From Geobacter sp. UBA2189 (GTDB taxonomy: Bacteria; Desulfobacterota; Desulfuromonadia; Geobacterales; Pseudopelobacteraceae), in the NCBI GenBank assembly GCA_002328035.1, contig DCVL01000017.1, positions 192,443 to 256,442 on the forward strand: a stretch of 64,000 nucleotides of DNA, written 5' to 3'. Positions 50,473-59,395 of the stretch are shown one piece after another. The stretch's first letter is position 1; each line of letters starts with the position of its first letter. The notes under the pieces are model-generated. The model was not told the origin of the DNA. It saw only the letters and a program-made list of their open reading frames with translations, and made no database searches. The position numbers were made by a program, and so were the translations under genes.

Positions 50473-51858
50473 GTGGCAAGACAGATCCCCGAACAAGAGC
50501 TGATACCTATTGAGCGTCAAATTGCTGCGAGCCCTCAAGGTGTCAGCATTTCCGAACTGGAGGCAGCTCTTGCTTCTGTTGGAGTGATCATCAATCGGCG
50601 CACTCTTTTACGTCGTCTGACGATACTGATTGAGCAAAACCGAATCATTGCAACCGGCGTTTTGAAGGGCAGGCTCTATCTGCCGCCAGGTGCAAAACCT
50701 GCCGATTTTTCATCAAACCAAGAATCAATCATACCCCTTTCCGCTGCAGGTAACGAAATCCGCCGATATGTCAGCCAGCCAATTCAGCGGCGTGAACCGG
50801 TTGGTTATCATCGAGATTTCCTATTGGCTTACCATGAAAATGGGCCATATTTCGATGATGCCACCCGCGACCATCTCCACCGGATAGGCCGGGCACATCA
50901 AGGCGCCATGCCAGCTGGAACAATAGCACGGCAGGTTCTAGGAAGGCTGTTGATTGATCTTTCCTGGGCATCCAGCTATTTGGAAGGCAACACGTACTCA
51001 CTACTCGAAACGGAAAGACTCATCTCGTTCGGCCAGGCTGCCGAGGGGAAAGATGCTCTGGAAACGCAGATGATCCTTAATCATAAACAGGCCATCGAGT
51101 TTTTGGTGGAGTCAACGGAAGAAGTCGGTTTCAATAGGTATACTGTTCTGAATCTTCACGCCACGCTATCCGACAACCTGTTGCCTGATCCGGAAGCATG
51201 CGGTCGTCTCCGTCAACTTGCGGTAGGTATCGGTGGTTCTGTTTATACCCCGCTTGCCACTCCTCAACTATTGGATGAATACTTTCAACGGTTTCTTGAT
51301 ACGGCAGCAAGCATCACCGACCCCTTTGAACAATCGTTTTTTTCCTTGGTACATCTCTCCTACCTGCAAACTTTCGAGGATGTCAACAAGCGAGTGGCAC
51401 GTCTTACGGCCAATATTCCTCTCTTCAAAAATAATCTCTGTCCTTTATCTTTTATAGATGTGCCGAAACGGTCCTATGTCGAGGGGATTCTGGGTGTCTA
51501 TGAGATGAATCGGATCGAGCTGCTGCGTGATATCTATGTGTGGGGATATGAGCGATCCGTTAAGCGCTATCTGAGCACTCGTGAAGAGTTGGGTGAACCT
51601 GATCCTTTCCGATTGGAATACAGAAAGCAACTGGCAGACGTAGTAAAAAAAATCGTATGCAATGCTATCGCTAACGAAGACGACCATATCCTTGAATGGG
51701 CGACAGCAAACCTTCCGGAAACAAATCGTTCCAAATTTATTGACATGGTTAAACGAGAGGTTGCTGCACTTCATGAAGGGAATATTGCCCGTTTCCGAAT
51801 CAAACCTTCCGAATTTAATAACTGGCGGGGAAATCGCCCGAAATCTTTGGAGAAGTAA
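50473..51858 (+). CDS. Fic-family protein with N-terminal winged helix
   Basis: 461 residues. An N-terminal winged-helix domain (about 15-75) precedes a Fic fold (about 110-370). The expected HxFx(D/E)GNGR active loop appears as YLQTFEDVNKRVARL: the His is Gln and GNGR is VNKR. Classical AMP transfer is therefore doubtful. A C-terminal helical tail is rich in charge. Starts GTG with AGGTGA upstream. It overlaps hsdM by one base (TAATG), and Fic genes are commonly embedded in type I restriction loci. Confidence 0.82.
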   Translation: MARQIPEQELIPIERQIAASPQGVSISELEAALASVGVIINRRTLLRRLTILIEQNRIIATGVLKGRLYLPPGAKPADFSSNQESIIPLSAAGNEIRRYVSQPIQRREPVGYHRDFLLAYHENGPYFDDATRDHLHRIGRAHQGAMPAGTIARQVLGRLLIDLSWASSYLEGNTYSLLETERLISFGQAAEGKDALETQMILNHKQAIEFLVESTEEVGFNRYTVLNLHATLSDNLLPDPEACGRLRQLAVGIGGSVYTPLATPQLLDEYFQRFLDTAASITDPFEQSFFSLVHLSYLQTFEDVNKRVARLTANIPLFKNNLCPLSFIDVPKRSYVEGILGVYEMNRIELLRDIYVWGYERSVKRYLSTREELGEPDPFRLEYRKQLADVVKKIVCNAIANEDDHILEWATANLPETNRSKFIDMVKREVAALHEGNIARFRIKPSEFNNWRGNRPKSLEK

Positions 51859-53078
51859 TGAGTGATACAAATCTGACATGGATTGCAAATTTTATCTGGG
51901 GCATTGCTGATGACGTGCTCCGTGATGTTTATGTCCGCGGCAAGTACCGTGATGTAATTCTGCCGATGACCGTTATCCGCCGTCTGGATGCCTTGCTGGA
52001 ACCGACCAAGAAGGCAGTGGTCGAGATGAAAGATCGCCTCGACCAGGCAGGCGTTACCAATCAGGATCCAGCCCTGCGGCAGGCTGCCGGCCAGTCGTTC
52101 TACAATACATCCCCTTTCACTCTCCGCGACCTTAAAGCACGGGCCAGGCAACAGCAACTCAAGGCTGATTTCGAGGCTTACCTTGATGGATTCTCGCCCA
52201 ACGTGCAGGAGATTCTGGACAAATTCAAGTTCCGGAATCAGATTCCTACACTGGTAGAAGCCGATATTCTCGGGTATATGATCGAAAAATTTCTCGATTC
52301 ATCAATCAATCTGAGTCCGAACCCGCTGCTTACCAACGATGGCAGCGAGCGGCTCCCCGGTCTGGACAACCACGCCATGGGAACGATCTTTGAGGAACTG
52401 ATCCGCCGCTTCAACGAAGAGAACAACGAGGAGGCCGGCGAGCATTTCACACCGCGTGACGTCATCAAACTGATGGCTGATCTGATCTTCCTACCTATTG
52501 CCGACAAACTGGAATCAGGTACCTATCTACTCTATGACGGCGCCTGTGGTACCGGCGGAATGCTGACCGTAGCTGAAGAGCGTCTAGCAGAACTGGCCAT
52601 CAAGCAGAATAAGGAGGTTGCCATTCACCTCTACGGCCAGGAGGTCAACGCCGAAACCTACGCCATCACCAAGGCCGATCTGTTGCTAAAAGGTGAAGGA
52701 GAGGAAGCTGAAAGCTTCTGCCATGGATCTACCCTGTCCCAGGATGGGTTTCCTTCCCGCGAGTTCGACTTCATGCTTTCCAACCCACCTTATGGCAAAA
52801 GCTGGAAGACGGACCTGGAACGTATGGGAGGTAAGACGGAAATTACCGATCCCCGGTTTGTCATCGAGCATTGCGCTGATCCGGAGTTCAAGCTTCTCAC
52901 CCGCTCCTCCGACGGGCAGCTCCTCTTTCTGGTCAACAAGCTTGCCAAGATGAAACATAAGACCTCTCTCGGCAGCCGCATTGCCGAGGTCCACAACGGT
53001 TCCTCCCTGTTCACTGGTGACGCCGGCCAGGGGGAAAGCAACATCCGTCGCTCTAGGGTGCGTTCTCAATTATGCTAG
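51858..53078 (+). pseudogene. hsdM: Truncated type I restriction methyltransferase (HsdM)
   Basis: The first ~398 residues are normal HsdM: FIWGIADDVLRDVYVRGKYRDVILPM, HFTPRDVIKLMADL, SAM motif DGACGTGGMLT, and catalytic NPPY in DFMLSNPPYGKSW. After GDAGQGESNIRR the protein meets an insertion element at 53057 and ends in SRVRSQLC. Normal HsdM of this type continues ~270 residues. Beyond the element no hsdM, hsdS or hsdR remains, so the locus was truncated. Without HsdS it cannot act as a sequence-specific methylase. Confidence 0.88.
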
Positions 53079-53891
53079 CCATATAACGGTTGAGACCAAA
53101 GTCAGCATCGAGAAGTAGTTTCTGGCCAGACGTTCATATCTTGTGGCAATGCGTCGGTAGTTTTTCAGCTTCTGAAAGAATCGCTCAACAAGATTTCGTT
53201 CTTTGTACAATTCGGCATCGTAACAACGCATTTCCTTGCGGTTACTGCGTGGCGGAATGACCGCTTGAGCACCTGTACTCTTGATAGACTGAACAAAAGC
53301 ATCAGAATCATACCCTTTGTCCGTAATAATATAGTCAGCAAGAAAACCAGCTATCATTGCATCTGCTGCCATGTACTCCGATGTCTGACCCTCAGTCAAC
53401 ATGAGGCGTATCGGATTGCCGAGGGCATCAACAGCAGCATGGATTTTGGTACTCAGTCCACCACGGGATCTGCCTTGGGCTTGGTCTGCTTGCTCTTTTT
53501 TTGAGCTGCACCATGCTGATGGACTCGGACTATACTGCCGTCAACCATCAGATATTCCAGATCGGGGTCACCGGCAAGAGCTTCAAAAATCCGTTGCTAT
53601 ATACCCTTGTGCGACCAACGGTTATATCGAACATACACGCGATGCCAGTGACCAAATTCAGGTGGCAGATCACGCCAGGGAGAACCGGTTCTTGCAATCC
53701 ACAGGACTCCTTCGATAAATCGGCGGTTATCCTTCGCAGTAACACCACAATCTGTGGTTTTTCCTGGCAACAACGGAGCTATAGGCTCCCACTGGTCGTC
53801 TCGTAATACCTTTCTGTCCATCTGTACACTCCGATAAAGGGTTTATAACCCTATCGGACGTTGAAACTAAATACTTGATTGAGAACGCACC
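53057..53891 (-). mobile_element. IS5-family (IS427-type) insertion sequence, 835 bp
   Basis: Inverted ends GGTGCGTTCTCAAT (53057-53070) and its complement (53878-53891), flanked by CTAG at 53053-53056 and 53892-53895. Size and target fit the IS427 subgroup. Confidence 0.85.
53070..53821 (-). pseudogene. IS5-family transposase (frameshifted, with nonsense codon)
   Basis: OrfA starts at 53821: MDRKVLRDDQWEPIAPLLPG ... YNRWSHKGI, then a TAG at 53597-53599 where a Trp is usual. After it the same frame reads QRIFEALAGDPDLEYLMVDG. An A7 run in the GAAQKK region is the normal -1 frameshift site into OrfB, which reads EQADQAQGRSRGGLSTKIHA and on through ITDKGYDSDAF and NLVERFFQKLKNYRRIATRYE to the stop at 53070. 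DDE residues: VDGS, TDKGYDSD and VERFFQ Glu. The extra TAG probably inactivates it. Confidence 0.78.
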
Positions 53892-53959
53892 CTAGTCCAG
53901 TTAAGTCCAATCAATTTTAACCTGATAAGGGTCAATGTGAGGGCAGTAGTTAGAAAAAA

Positions 53960-54127
53960 TCAGACAGCAATCTCGTCTGGTTTTATCCAGACCATTTGCC
54001 CGTCTTTCATGCCTACAATGGGATTACCCGCCTGTTTATGCTTTAAAACAGCTTCTTTAACTGCTTGCTTTACTGCCTCGTCAATCTGTGTACCCTCGGC
54101 AATGATTTTGCCAATATCCTTAGCCAT
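53960..54127 (-). CDS. Small partner gene of the zeta-toxin-like ATPase
   Basis: 55 residues (MAKDIGKIIAEGTQIDEAVK, then QAVKEAVLKHKQAGNPIVGM) starting 8 bases inside the upstream stop. Small proteins of this size often follow zeta-like kinases and may act as antitoxin. The overlap indicates coupling. No family domain visible. Confidence 0.6.
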   Translation of the reverse strand: MAKDIGKIIAEGTQIDEAVKQAVKEAVLKHKQAGNPIVGMKDGQMVWIKPDEIAV

Positions 54128-54698
54128 GATAACTCCTCTTTAATGTTTCCCATACAGGCTCGTCTATAACATGTTCAATAGTATCGTTTTCACCAGAAGA
54201 GATCAAGCGTGGTTCTCCGGGGCTTGAATTGTCGTAGAAACGCCAGGAATCTGCAATTGGTCGGTACATCTGAAAGAAGTTCTTCGGCCCGGCGTGATAC
54301 CGTCTGCGTATCGTGTCCTCTGGGACGTTGTGTCCACCCATGCGGACGCGCTCGGCAACTCGGGCAATGGCAAACTCTGGGGATGGTAGCCAAAGATAGA
54401 AAAGATGAAAAGAGTAACCTTCGACTTTCAATCCCTTCAACCAATGAGCAAAGGTCTTGCTGGCAAGAGTTGTCTCAAAAGCAAAATTTTCTTTATCACC
54501 TGCCAACTGCTGAAGGCGTCCCAACATTACCCGACCGGCCTGGAATGCAGCATTCTCAGGATTGAATGCTGAAAGCCCCTGAGCAATGGTGTCGGCATTG
54601 ACAAACTCGGTGACACCGAGCGCAGCATTGAGGATCGCTGGCGCTGTGGTGGATTTTCCGGCACCGTTCGGCCCGGCTATAATGATTACGTGGGACAT
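54120..54698 (-). CDS. Zeta-toxin-like P-loop ATPase/kinase
   Basis: 192 residues: Walker A IIAGPNGAGKSTTAPAIL (6-22), NADTIAQGLSAFNPENAA and ETTLASKTF, then RVRMGGHNVPEDTIRRRYHAG as in AAA_33/zeta toxins, which phosphorylate nucleotide-sugars or other small substrates. Only one gene follows (the 55-residue protein). It lies in a defence cluster with Fic, hsdM and Abi-alpha. Its real substrate is unknown. Confidence 0.82.
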   Translation of the reverse strand: MSHVIIIAGPNGAGKSTTAPAILNAALGVTEFVNADTIAQGLSAFNPENAAFQAGRVMLGRLQQLAGDKENFAFETTLASKTFAHWLKGLKVEGYSFHLFYLWLPSPEFAIARVAERVRMGGHNVPEDTIRRRYHAGPKNFFQMYRPIADSWRFYDNSSPGEPRLISSGENDTIEHVIDEPVWETLKRSYHG

Positions 54699-54762
54699 GT
54701 TTGTATGCTTTCAGCTGATTTAATTGCCATCTAACGATAATGCTCAGCAACGTCGTAAGGTT

Positions 54763-54787
54763 GACCGGCCTGCTTTTGGGGCCGGTC
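54763..54787. terminator. GC-rich hairpin between Abi-alpha and zeta genes
   Basis: GACCGGCC/GGCCGGTC (54763-54770/54780-54787), 9-base loop, 11 bases past the Abi-alpha stop. No T-run follows. Confidence 0.45.
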
Positions 54788-54797
54788 GTGCCGCTGA

Positions 54798-55691
54798 TTA
54801 TACCTTTCCCTTCTCAGTACATGCCTCGATAAAAAGTTCCCCTAACTCAGTAAGAATGTGTGAGCTATCAGACTCCACCTCAATTTCTAGGTCTACAGTT
54901 AAGTATTCCTTGTCAGGGTCATTCGGTATCTCCAAAGTGCTGGAGTTTGCGTATGTTTCTTGAATATGTTTAACAAGGCCCAATCGTATTACATTGGAGA
55001 TCTCGAACTCTCGGAGTCCCTCCTCTGGCAACGATTGCGGCTGCTTAATGCGGTGCACTATCATGCCTTCTCGATATTTAAGAGTTCTCAGCTCTGTTTC
55101 GGCGGTTCTTTTCTTTTTCTCTATCTCCCAAACTTCACGAGACCATATCTGTGAAGCATTTTTCTTTGCTTCATCAATTTGTATTGTTAGATCATTAATG
55201 GTTGCCTTGAGATCACGCTCGATTGAAGGTTTTTCCGACCTGAATTTTATCAACTCTTCCGTTAATTTATTTATTCTGTCTCTCTTGTCCTGTAATACGC
55301 GTTCTAAAAACATAAACTCATTTGTCGAGATTTGCCCTAAGATATAAGGGAACACGTGGTTCTGAATGTTCTGCTCCGAATCAATCATGTTCGAGAGCAA
55401 AATTGCCCATTTGTCCTGCAACGTTTCATCCTCTTCCAAAGCTGCTCCATCAAGTAGAGGGCAAAGCAGCTTTAGAGAAATTACTTTCGTAGATACGTTG
55501 TTTTTTTCACAGTACGATCTAGCTTTATTAAGTATCCGCACCTGGTTCTTAAACTTCCACATAGCAACGCTATCTCGGAGGAGAAGACCAGCCTCCTCAA
55601 CGGCAGGAGACACCAACTTATCCAAGAATTGCTTGGCCATATCGATGCTCTTCTCAAGAACAGTTGACGTGATGTCTAGCTTATGGGGCAT
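54798..55691 (-). CDS. Abi-alpha / DUF4393 family protein
   Basis: 297 residues resembling DUF4393 (Abi-alpha), a family linked to abortive infection. Diagnostic: AGLLLRDSVAMWKFKNQVRIL, KNNVSTKVISLKLLCPLLDG and EEDETLQDKWAILLSNM. A central coiled coil (about 130-205, FLERVLQDKRDRINKLTEEL and on) follows, then an unknown C-terminal domain. No signal peptide or membrane helix. Neighbours are the zeta-like kinase and a small Geobacter-type protein. Defence function is inferred from family and context. Confidence 0.8.
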   Translation of the reverse strand: MPHKLDITSTVLEKSIDMAKQFLDKLVSPAVEEAGLLLRDSVAMWKFKNQVRILNKARSYCEKNNVSTKVISLKLLCPLLDGAALEEDETLQDKWAILLSNMIDSEQNIQNHVFPYILGQISTNEFMFLERVLQDKRDRINKLTEELIKFRSEKPSIERDLKATINDLTIQIDEAKKNASQIWSREVWEIEKKKRTAETELRTLKYREGMIVHRIKQPQSLPEEGLREFEISNVIRLGLVKHIQETYANSSTLEIPNDPDKEYLTVDLEIEVESDSSHILTELGELFIEACTEKGKV

Positions 55692-55799
55692 TGGGCTGTT
55701 CCTCTTTTTCGTATAACTCGTTAATCACCCGTTAATCACCGGTATCTACATCTATATATAAGCATATACCCGTAGATAAAAAAATCTACAGATAGATAC

Positions 55800-56087
55800 C
55801 TATGAAGTATATTCATATAGACGCTTTTTGGGTTTTCCGCTGTTATTCTCTCCATCTACCTGTATATGCTTTTCAAGCTGCGTGCCGACAACTTTACCGT
55901 ACTGAACAAACCAGAGTTGCTTCTCAGGATTCCAGCGTCCACCAGCGGCCTTCGCCTTTGTACGTAGCTCCTTATCATAACCTTCAATGCGAAGCGGAAC
56001 CAGATCGTCAGTTGCATATTTCATCGGCGGTGGAGTCCAGTCCGTTTTCTCAACAACAAGTTCCACTGTTTTCAAACGTTGCTTCAA
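55800..56087 (-). CDS. Small element-associated protein, unknown
   Basis: 95 residues. The block KAKAAGGRWNPEKQLWFVQYGKVVGTQLEKHIQVD is typical of small proteins in Desulfuromonadia prophages and islands. The start is TTG 56087, and the frame is open for only ~8 codons further upstream before a TGA, so the N-terminus may be truncated. Possible relic. Confidence 0.5.
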   Translation of the reverse strand: MKQRLKTVELVVEKTDWTPPPMKYATDDLVPLRIEGYDKELRTKAKAAGGRWNPEKQLWFVQYGKVVGTQLEKHIQVDGENNSGKPKKRLYEYTS

Positions 56088-56343
56088 CTCTGCATCATTC
56101 CGATGTTTGACAAAATTTCATATCACAGTATCCAGAGACAATAAACTGTATTCAATACTCTCCCACTGCCTGGCCTGATTATGCGTTTCTGGACGCATAA
56201 AACGAGACGCCTCTGCCTCTGTCATACATGACGCGGACTTCGCGTGATGTATGGCGTTTTTCGTGCCTGTGGGAAACAATACGCCACCACCACCAACATC
56301 AGCACAATTAACCGCCATAGCGCCCCCGTGCCTTGCCCCTGGA

Positions 56344-56682
56344 TGATATATCCGGCACCGGACCGTTATCGGCTGTTCAGAGCTACAGCTTACCATCCGG
56401 GAATATACCACCCTTCTTGATCAGTACGGCTTTAGCAGTAGGGAGTCACAAAACCCTACCGACACCCTACAGGACAAAGAAGAACATATTCAGTCAGATA
56501 CGCCAGATGTAGGGAGTTGTAGGGTTTCGCAGCAGGGGAGGGCAAGCACATTCAATAATCATGAAGAACGGGAAATCTATTTTGAACGACTCAATATCAT
56601 GCTTTGCGATGGTGAGGCCACCAGGGAAGCAGCTGAAAAGGGAGCATGGGATGCTGTTCTTGAATGGAGGGCGGGGCGATGA
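56344..56682 (+). pseudogene. C-terminal fragment of a phage/plasmid replication-type protein
   Basis: The frame is open from after a TGA near 56343 to the stop 56682, with no good start. It reads SELQLTIREYTTLLDQYGFSS ... HEEREIYFERLNIMLCDGEATREAAEKGAWDAVLEW. The ERLNIM.CDG.ATREAAE ending is common in primase/helicase-like proteins of Geobacter prophages. It overlaps the AlpA-like start (ATGA at 56679-56682), so the gene order is real although its 5' part is lost. Confidence 0.45.
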
Positions 56683-57001
56683 AGTTTGAGCTTGAATCTT
56701 CCGATATTGAGGCAATTGCCAACATGGTTGCCAGTAAACTTGCTCCCAGACTTGATGCTATTAATAAAATATCTGTTCGGGATACTTCTGCAGGCCTCGT
56801 TCAACTTGTCAGAAAAAATGAACATTCAAAGCCGGAATCTAAGGTGGTGGGCACGAAAGAGCTGATGCAGATAACAGGTTTTTCGCGTTCTACGCTTTGG
56901 AGGTTAGAGAGGGAAGAATGCTTACTAGCTCGGTGCAACCTTTCGGGTAGGAAAGTTGGTTGCGAAGTGCCATAGATGTTTGGTTGGTTTCTAATCAGTA
57001 G
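56679..57001 (+). pseudogene. AlpA/excisionase-like HTH protein, frameshifted
   Basis: Starts MKFELESSDIEAIANMVASK; the HTH is VGTKELMQITGFSRSTLWRLERE. After SGRKVG it ends CEVP with a stop at 56975. The next frame reads LRSAIDVWLVSNQ and stops at 57001, the expected AlpA ending (R-K-V-G-W-L-R-S). A 4-base GGTT copy seems lost from GGTTGGTTGCG. It lies beside tRNA-Cys, a common site for excisionase genes. Confidence 0.7.
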
Positions 57002-57060
57002 TGGGTTCCACGAAGGAGCCATAAATGGACTAGAGGTTACACGAGAGGTTACACGGCAAA

Positions 57061-57089
57061 ACAAGAGGGGCTAGCTTTTTGGCTAACCC
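57061..57089 (-). terminator. Terminator of tRNA-Cys
   Basis: On the minus strand GGGTTAGC (57089-57082) and GCTAGCCC (57075-57068) pair with one G-U, loop CAAAAA, then CTCTTGTTTTG. Confidence 0.7.
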
Positions 57090-57100
57090 TTTGTTTTCTT

Positions 57101-57175
<75 letters not shown>

Positions 57176-57196
57176 ATTTTGATTTGAGGAATTGAA

Positions 57197-57226
57197 TTTA
57201 TACATAATTCTTTTAAAGGCTGTCAA
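57197..57226 (-). promoter_or_regulatory. Promoter of tRNA-Cys
   Basis: On the minus strand TTGACA (57226-57221), 18 bases, TATAAA (57202-57197), about 20 bases before the tRNA. Confidence 0.75.
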
Positions 57227-57323
57227 GATTATTTGATTTTAAATCTGTTTACAGCTGCTTGCGTGCCAAAGAGCTAGTCTCTATTCAATAAACGGTTCTT
57301 TTCTATCATTTTCTGTCTGGACA

Positions 57324-57375
57324 GGCGATTATCGCCATGTTACTTAGACAAACTCTGTCATAAGGCAGATATAAT
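57324..57375 (+). promoter_or_regulatory. yebC upstream region: GGCGAT-T-ATCGCC palindrome and -10 box
   Basis: Perfect 6-bp arms with one central base (57324-57336) and a TATAAT at 57370-57375, 28 bases before the ATG. The -35 is weak (GACAAA, 17 bases upstream). Confidence 0.4.
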
Positions 57376-57397
57376 TTCATACTGAAGGAGCAGAAGC

Positions 57398-58141
57398 ATG
57401 TCGGGCCATAATAAATGGAGTACAATCAAGCATAAAAAAGGCGCTGCCGATGCCAAAAGAGGCAAGATTTTCACCAAGATTATCAAGGAAATTTCGGTTG
57501 CAGCCAAGCTCGGAGGTGGTGATCCGGCAGCTAATCCCCGTTTGAGAACTGCTGTTGACAAGGCTAAGGCTGAGAATATGCCTAAGGACAATATTGAGCG
57601 GGCAATTAAAAAAGGTACTGGTGGCATGGAAGGTGTTGTCTATGAAGAGATTGTGTATGAAGGATACGGCCCTGGCGGGGTAGCGGTTCTTGTCGAGGTA
57701 ATGACTGATAACCGCAACCGTACTGTTTCTGATGTTCGTAGTATATTTACCAAATGCAACGGTAATATGGGTGAAGCAGGTTGTGTAGCCTGGATGTTTG
57801 ATAAGAAGGGCTTGATAGTATACGACAAGAATGCTGATTTTGATCAGCTTTTTGAAACTGCTCTTGAGGCAGGTGCGGAGGATGTGGTTGAGTCTGATGA
57901 ACAGATTGATGTTCTTGCGGATCCATCAAGTTTTATGGATGTGAAAGATGCTCTTGAGTCAAAGGGTTTCAAACCTCAAACCTCCGAGATTACAATGATT
58001 CCTCAGACACAGATTGTGCTTGAAGGAAAGCAGGCCGAGAGTATGCTGAAGATGATGGATCGCCTTGAAGATTGCGATGATGTTCAGAACGTCTATGCAA
58101 ACTTCGATATATCTGCAGATGAGATGGAAAAGATGATGTAG
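57398..58141 (+). CDS. yebC: YebC/PmpR-family regulator
   Basis: A 247-residue member of the YebC family, now linked to translation of proline-rich stretches as well as transcription. MSGHNKWSTIKHKKGAADAKRGKIFTKIIKEI and DNIERAIKKGTGG are its marks. AAGGAG precedes the ATG. It is followed by ruvC and ruvA, its usual neighbours. Confidence 0.95.
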   Translation: MSGHNKWSTIKHKKGAADAKRGKIFTKIIKEISVAAKLGGGDPAANPRLRTAVDKAKAENMPKDNIERAIKKGTGGMEGVVYEEIVYEGYGPGGVAVLVEVMTDNRNRTVSDVRSIFTKCNGNMGEAGCVAWMFDKKGLIVYDKNADFDQLFETALEAGAEDVVESDEQIDVLADPSSFMDVKDALESKGFKPQTSEITMIPQTQIVLEGKQAESMLKMMDRLEDCDDVQNVYANFDISADEMEKMM

Positions 58142-58199
58142 TTTGTATGGTGATGTTTATGGAAAAGGCAACCATTACAGCAAGAGGATTTACTCTTTA

Positions 58200-58736
58200 G
58201 TGCGTGTTCTCGGGATTGATCCAGGTTCCCGTATAACCGGCTATGCTATTGTTGAAAAGCAGGGCAGTCGTCTTGTGCATCTGGATAATGGGCCAATATT
58301 TACGGACAAAGCGCCAGACTTTCCTGGACGTCTGAAGATGATCTTCGAAGGAATAGCGCAGGTAATATCTGAATATTCCCCTGATTCTGTAGCGGTTGAG
58401 GATATTTTCTTTTCAATAAATGTTCGCTCTGCTCTGAAGCTTGGACAGGCGCGTGGAGCTGCAATAGCCGCTGCTGTTAACGCTGGGCTGCCAGTGTACG
58501 AGTATAGCGCATTACAGGTAAAGAAGGCAGTTGTAGGCGAAGGCAAGGCGGCAAAGGAGCAGGTGCAGCGGATGGTAAAGGTGCTTTTAGGCTTGCCGGA
58601 GGTTGCACAGGCCGATGCTTCTGATGCGCTTGCTGTGGCAATCTGTCACATAAATTCATTCGCCTTGCGCAAGTATGCAGGGCCTGCGGTAATACAATCA
58701 CGCTGCAAAAGTTCATGGAGGAATTACCGGCAATGA
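58200..58736 (+). CDS. ruvC: Holliday junction resolvase RuvC
   Basis: 178 residues from GTG 58200: MRVLGIDPGSRITGYAIVE (first catalytic Asp), VAVEDIFFSINVRSALKLGQARG (Glu), and DASDALAVAICH (Asp pair). It resolves Holliday junctions with RuvAB. AGAGGA lies 11 bases before GTG. The stop overlaps ruvA (ATGA). The C-terminal ~20 residues are basic. Confidence 0.95.
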   Translation: MRVLGIDPGSRITGYAIVEKQGSRLVHLDNGPIFTDKAPDFPGRLKMIFEGIAQVISEYSPDSVAVEDIFFSINVRSALKLGQARGAAIAAAVNAGLPVYEYSALQVKKAVVGEGKAAKEQVQRMVKVLLGLPEVAQADASDALAVAICHINSFALRKYAGPAVIQSRCKSSWRNYRQ

Positions 58737-59335
58737 TAGCGCTCTTGACTGGTAAAATTGCCTATAAATCGCCGGATCATCTGATTCTTGACGTAAATGG
58801 AGTTGGTTATCGGATAATGATTCCGTTCTCCACCTATTACGAATTACCTGATAATGGTGCTGCCACTCTGCATATACATACCAGCGTGAGAGAGGATGCA
58901 ATTCAGCTTTATGGTTTCCGTACCCGTACGGAAAAATCATTTTTTCAGATGCTGATTTCTGTTTCAGGTATCGGACCTAAACTGGCTCGTGACATTCTTT
59001 CCAACATCCAGCCACCACAGCTTGCAGCTGCTCTCATGCAAGCTGATCTGCATAAACTTTCCACAATCCCCGGTATAGGTAAAAAAACAGCCGAACGGCT
59101 TGTGCTGGAGCTTAAAGATAAGGTTGCAAAGCTAGACAACTCAGGTATCTCTGCTGCTGAGGCTGTTGGACGCACATTGCCGGAGGCCGGATTGCTTGAT
59201 GATGTTAACTCGGCTCTCTTGAATCTTGGCTATAAGGAGACTCAGATCAGAAAGGTTCTTGGCGAGCTTGACTGCGCCGCTGCAGCCACTCTTGAGTCTC
59301 TACTTAAGCAGGCTTTGAAAATACTTATGAAATAA
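58733..59335 (+). CDS. ruvA: Holliday junction branch-migration protein RuvA
   Basis: 200 residues; MIALLTGKIAYKSPDHLILDVNGVGYRI (OB fold), a double HhH region (VSGIGPKLARDILS, IPGIGKKTAERLVLELKDK) and a C-terminal UBA-like domain that contacts RuvB. I use ATG 58733 with ATGA overlap to ruvC. ruvB is not the next gene here. Confidence 0.96.
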   Translation: MIALLTGKIAYKSPDHLILDVNGVGYRIMIPFSTYYELPDNGAATLHIHTSVREDAIQLYGFRTRTEKSFFQMLISVSGIGPKLARDILSNIQPPQLAAALMQADLHKLSTIPGIGKKTAERLVLELKDKVAKLDNSGISAAEAVGRTLPEAGLLDDVNSALLNLGYKETQIRKVLGELDCAAAATLESLLKQALKILMK

Positions 59336-59395
59336 CATTTTGGAACATTAACTGACCTTTTCCCTTAAAAAGTCAGCTTCAACATTAGAGGTGAC

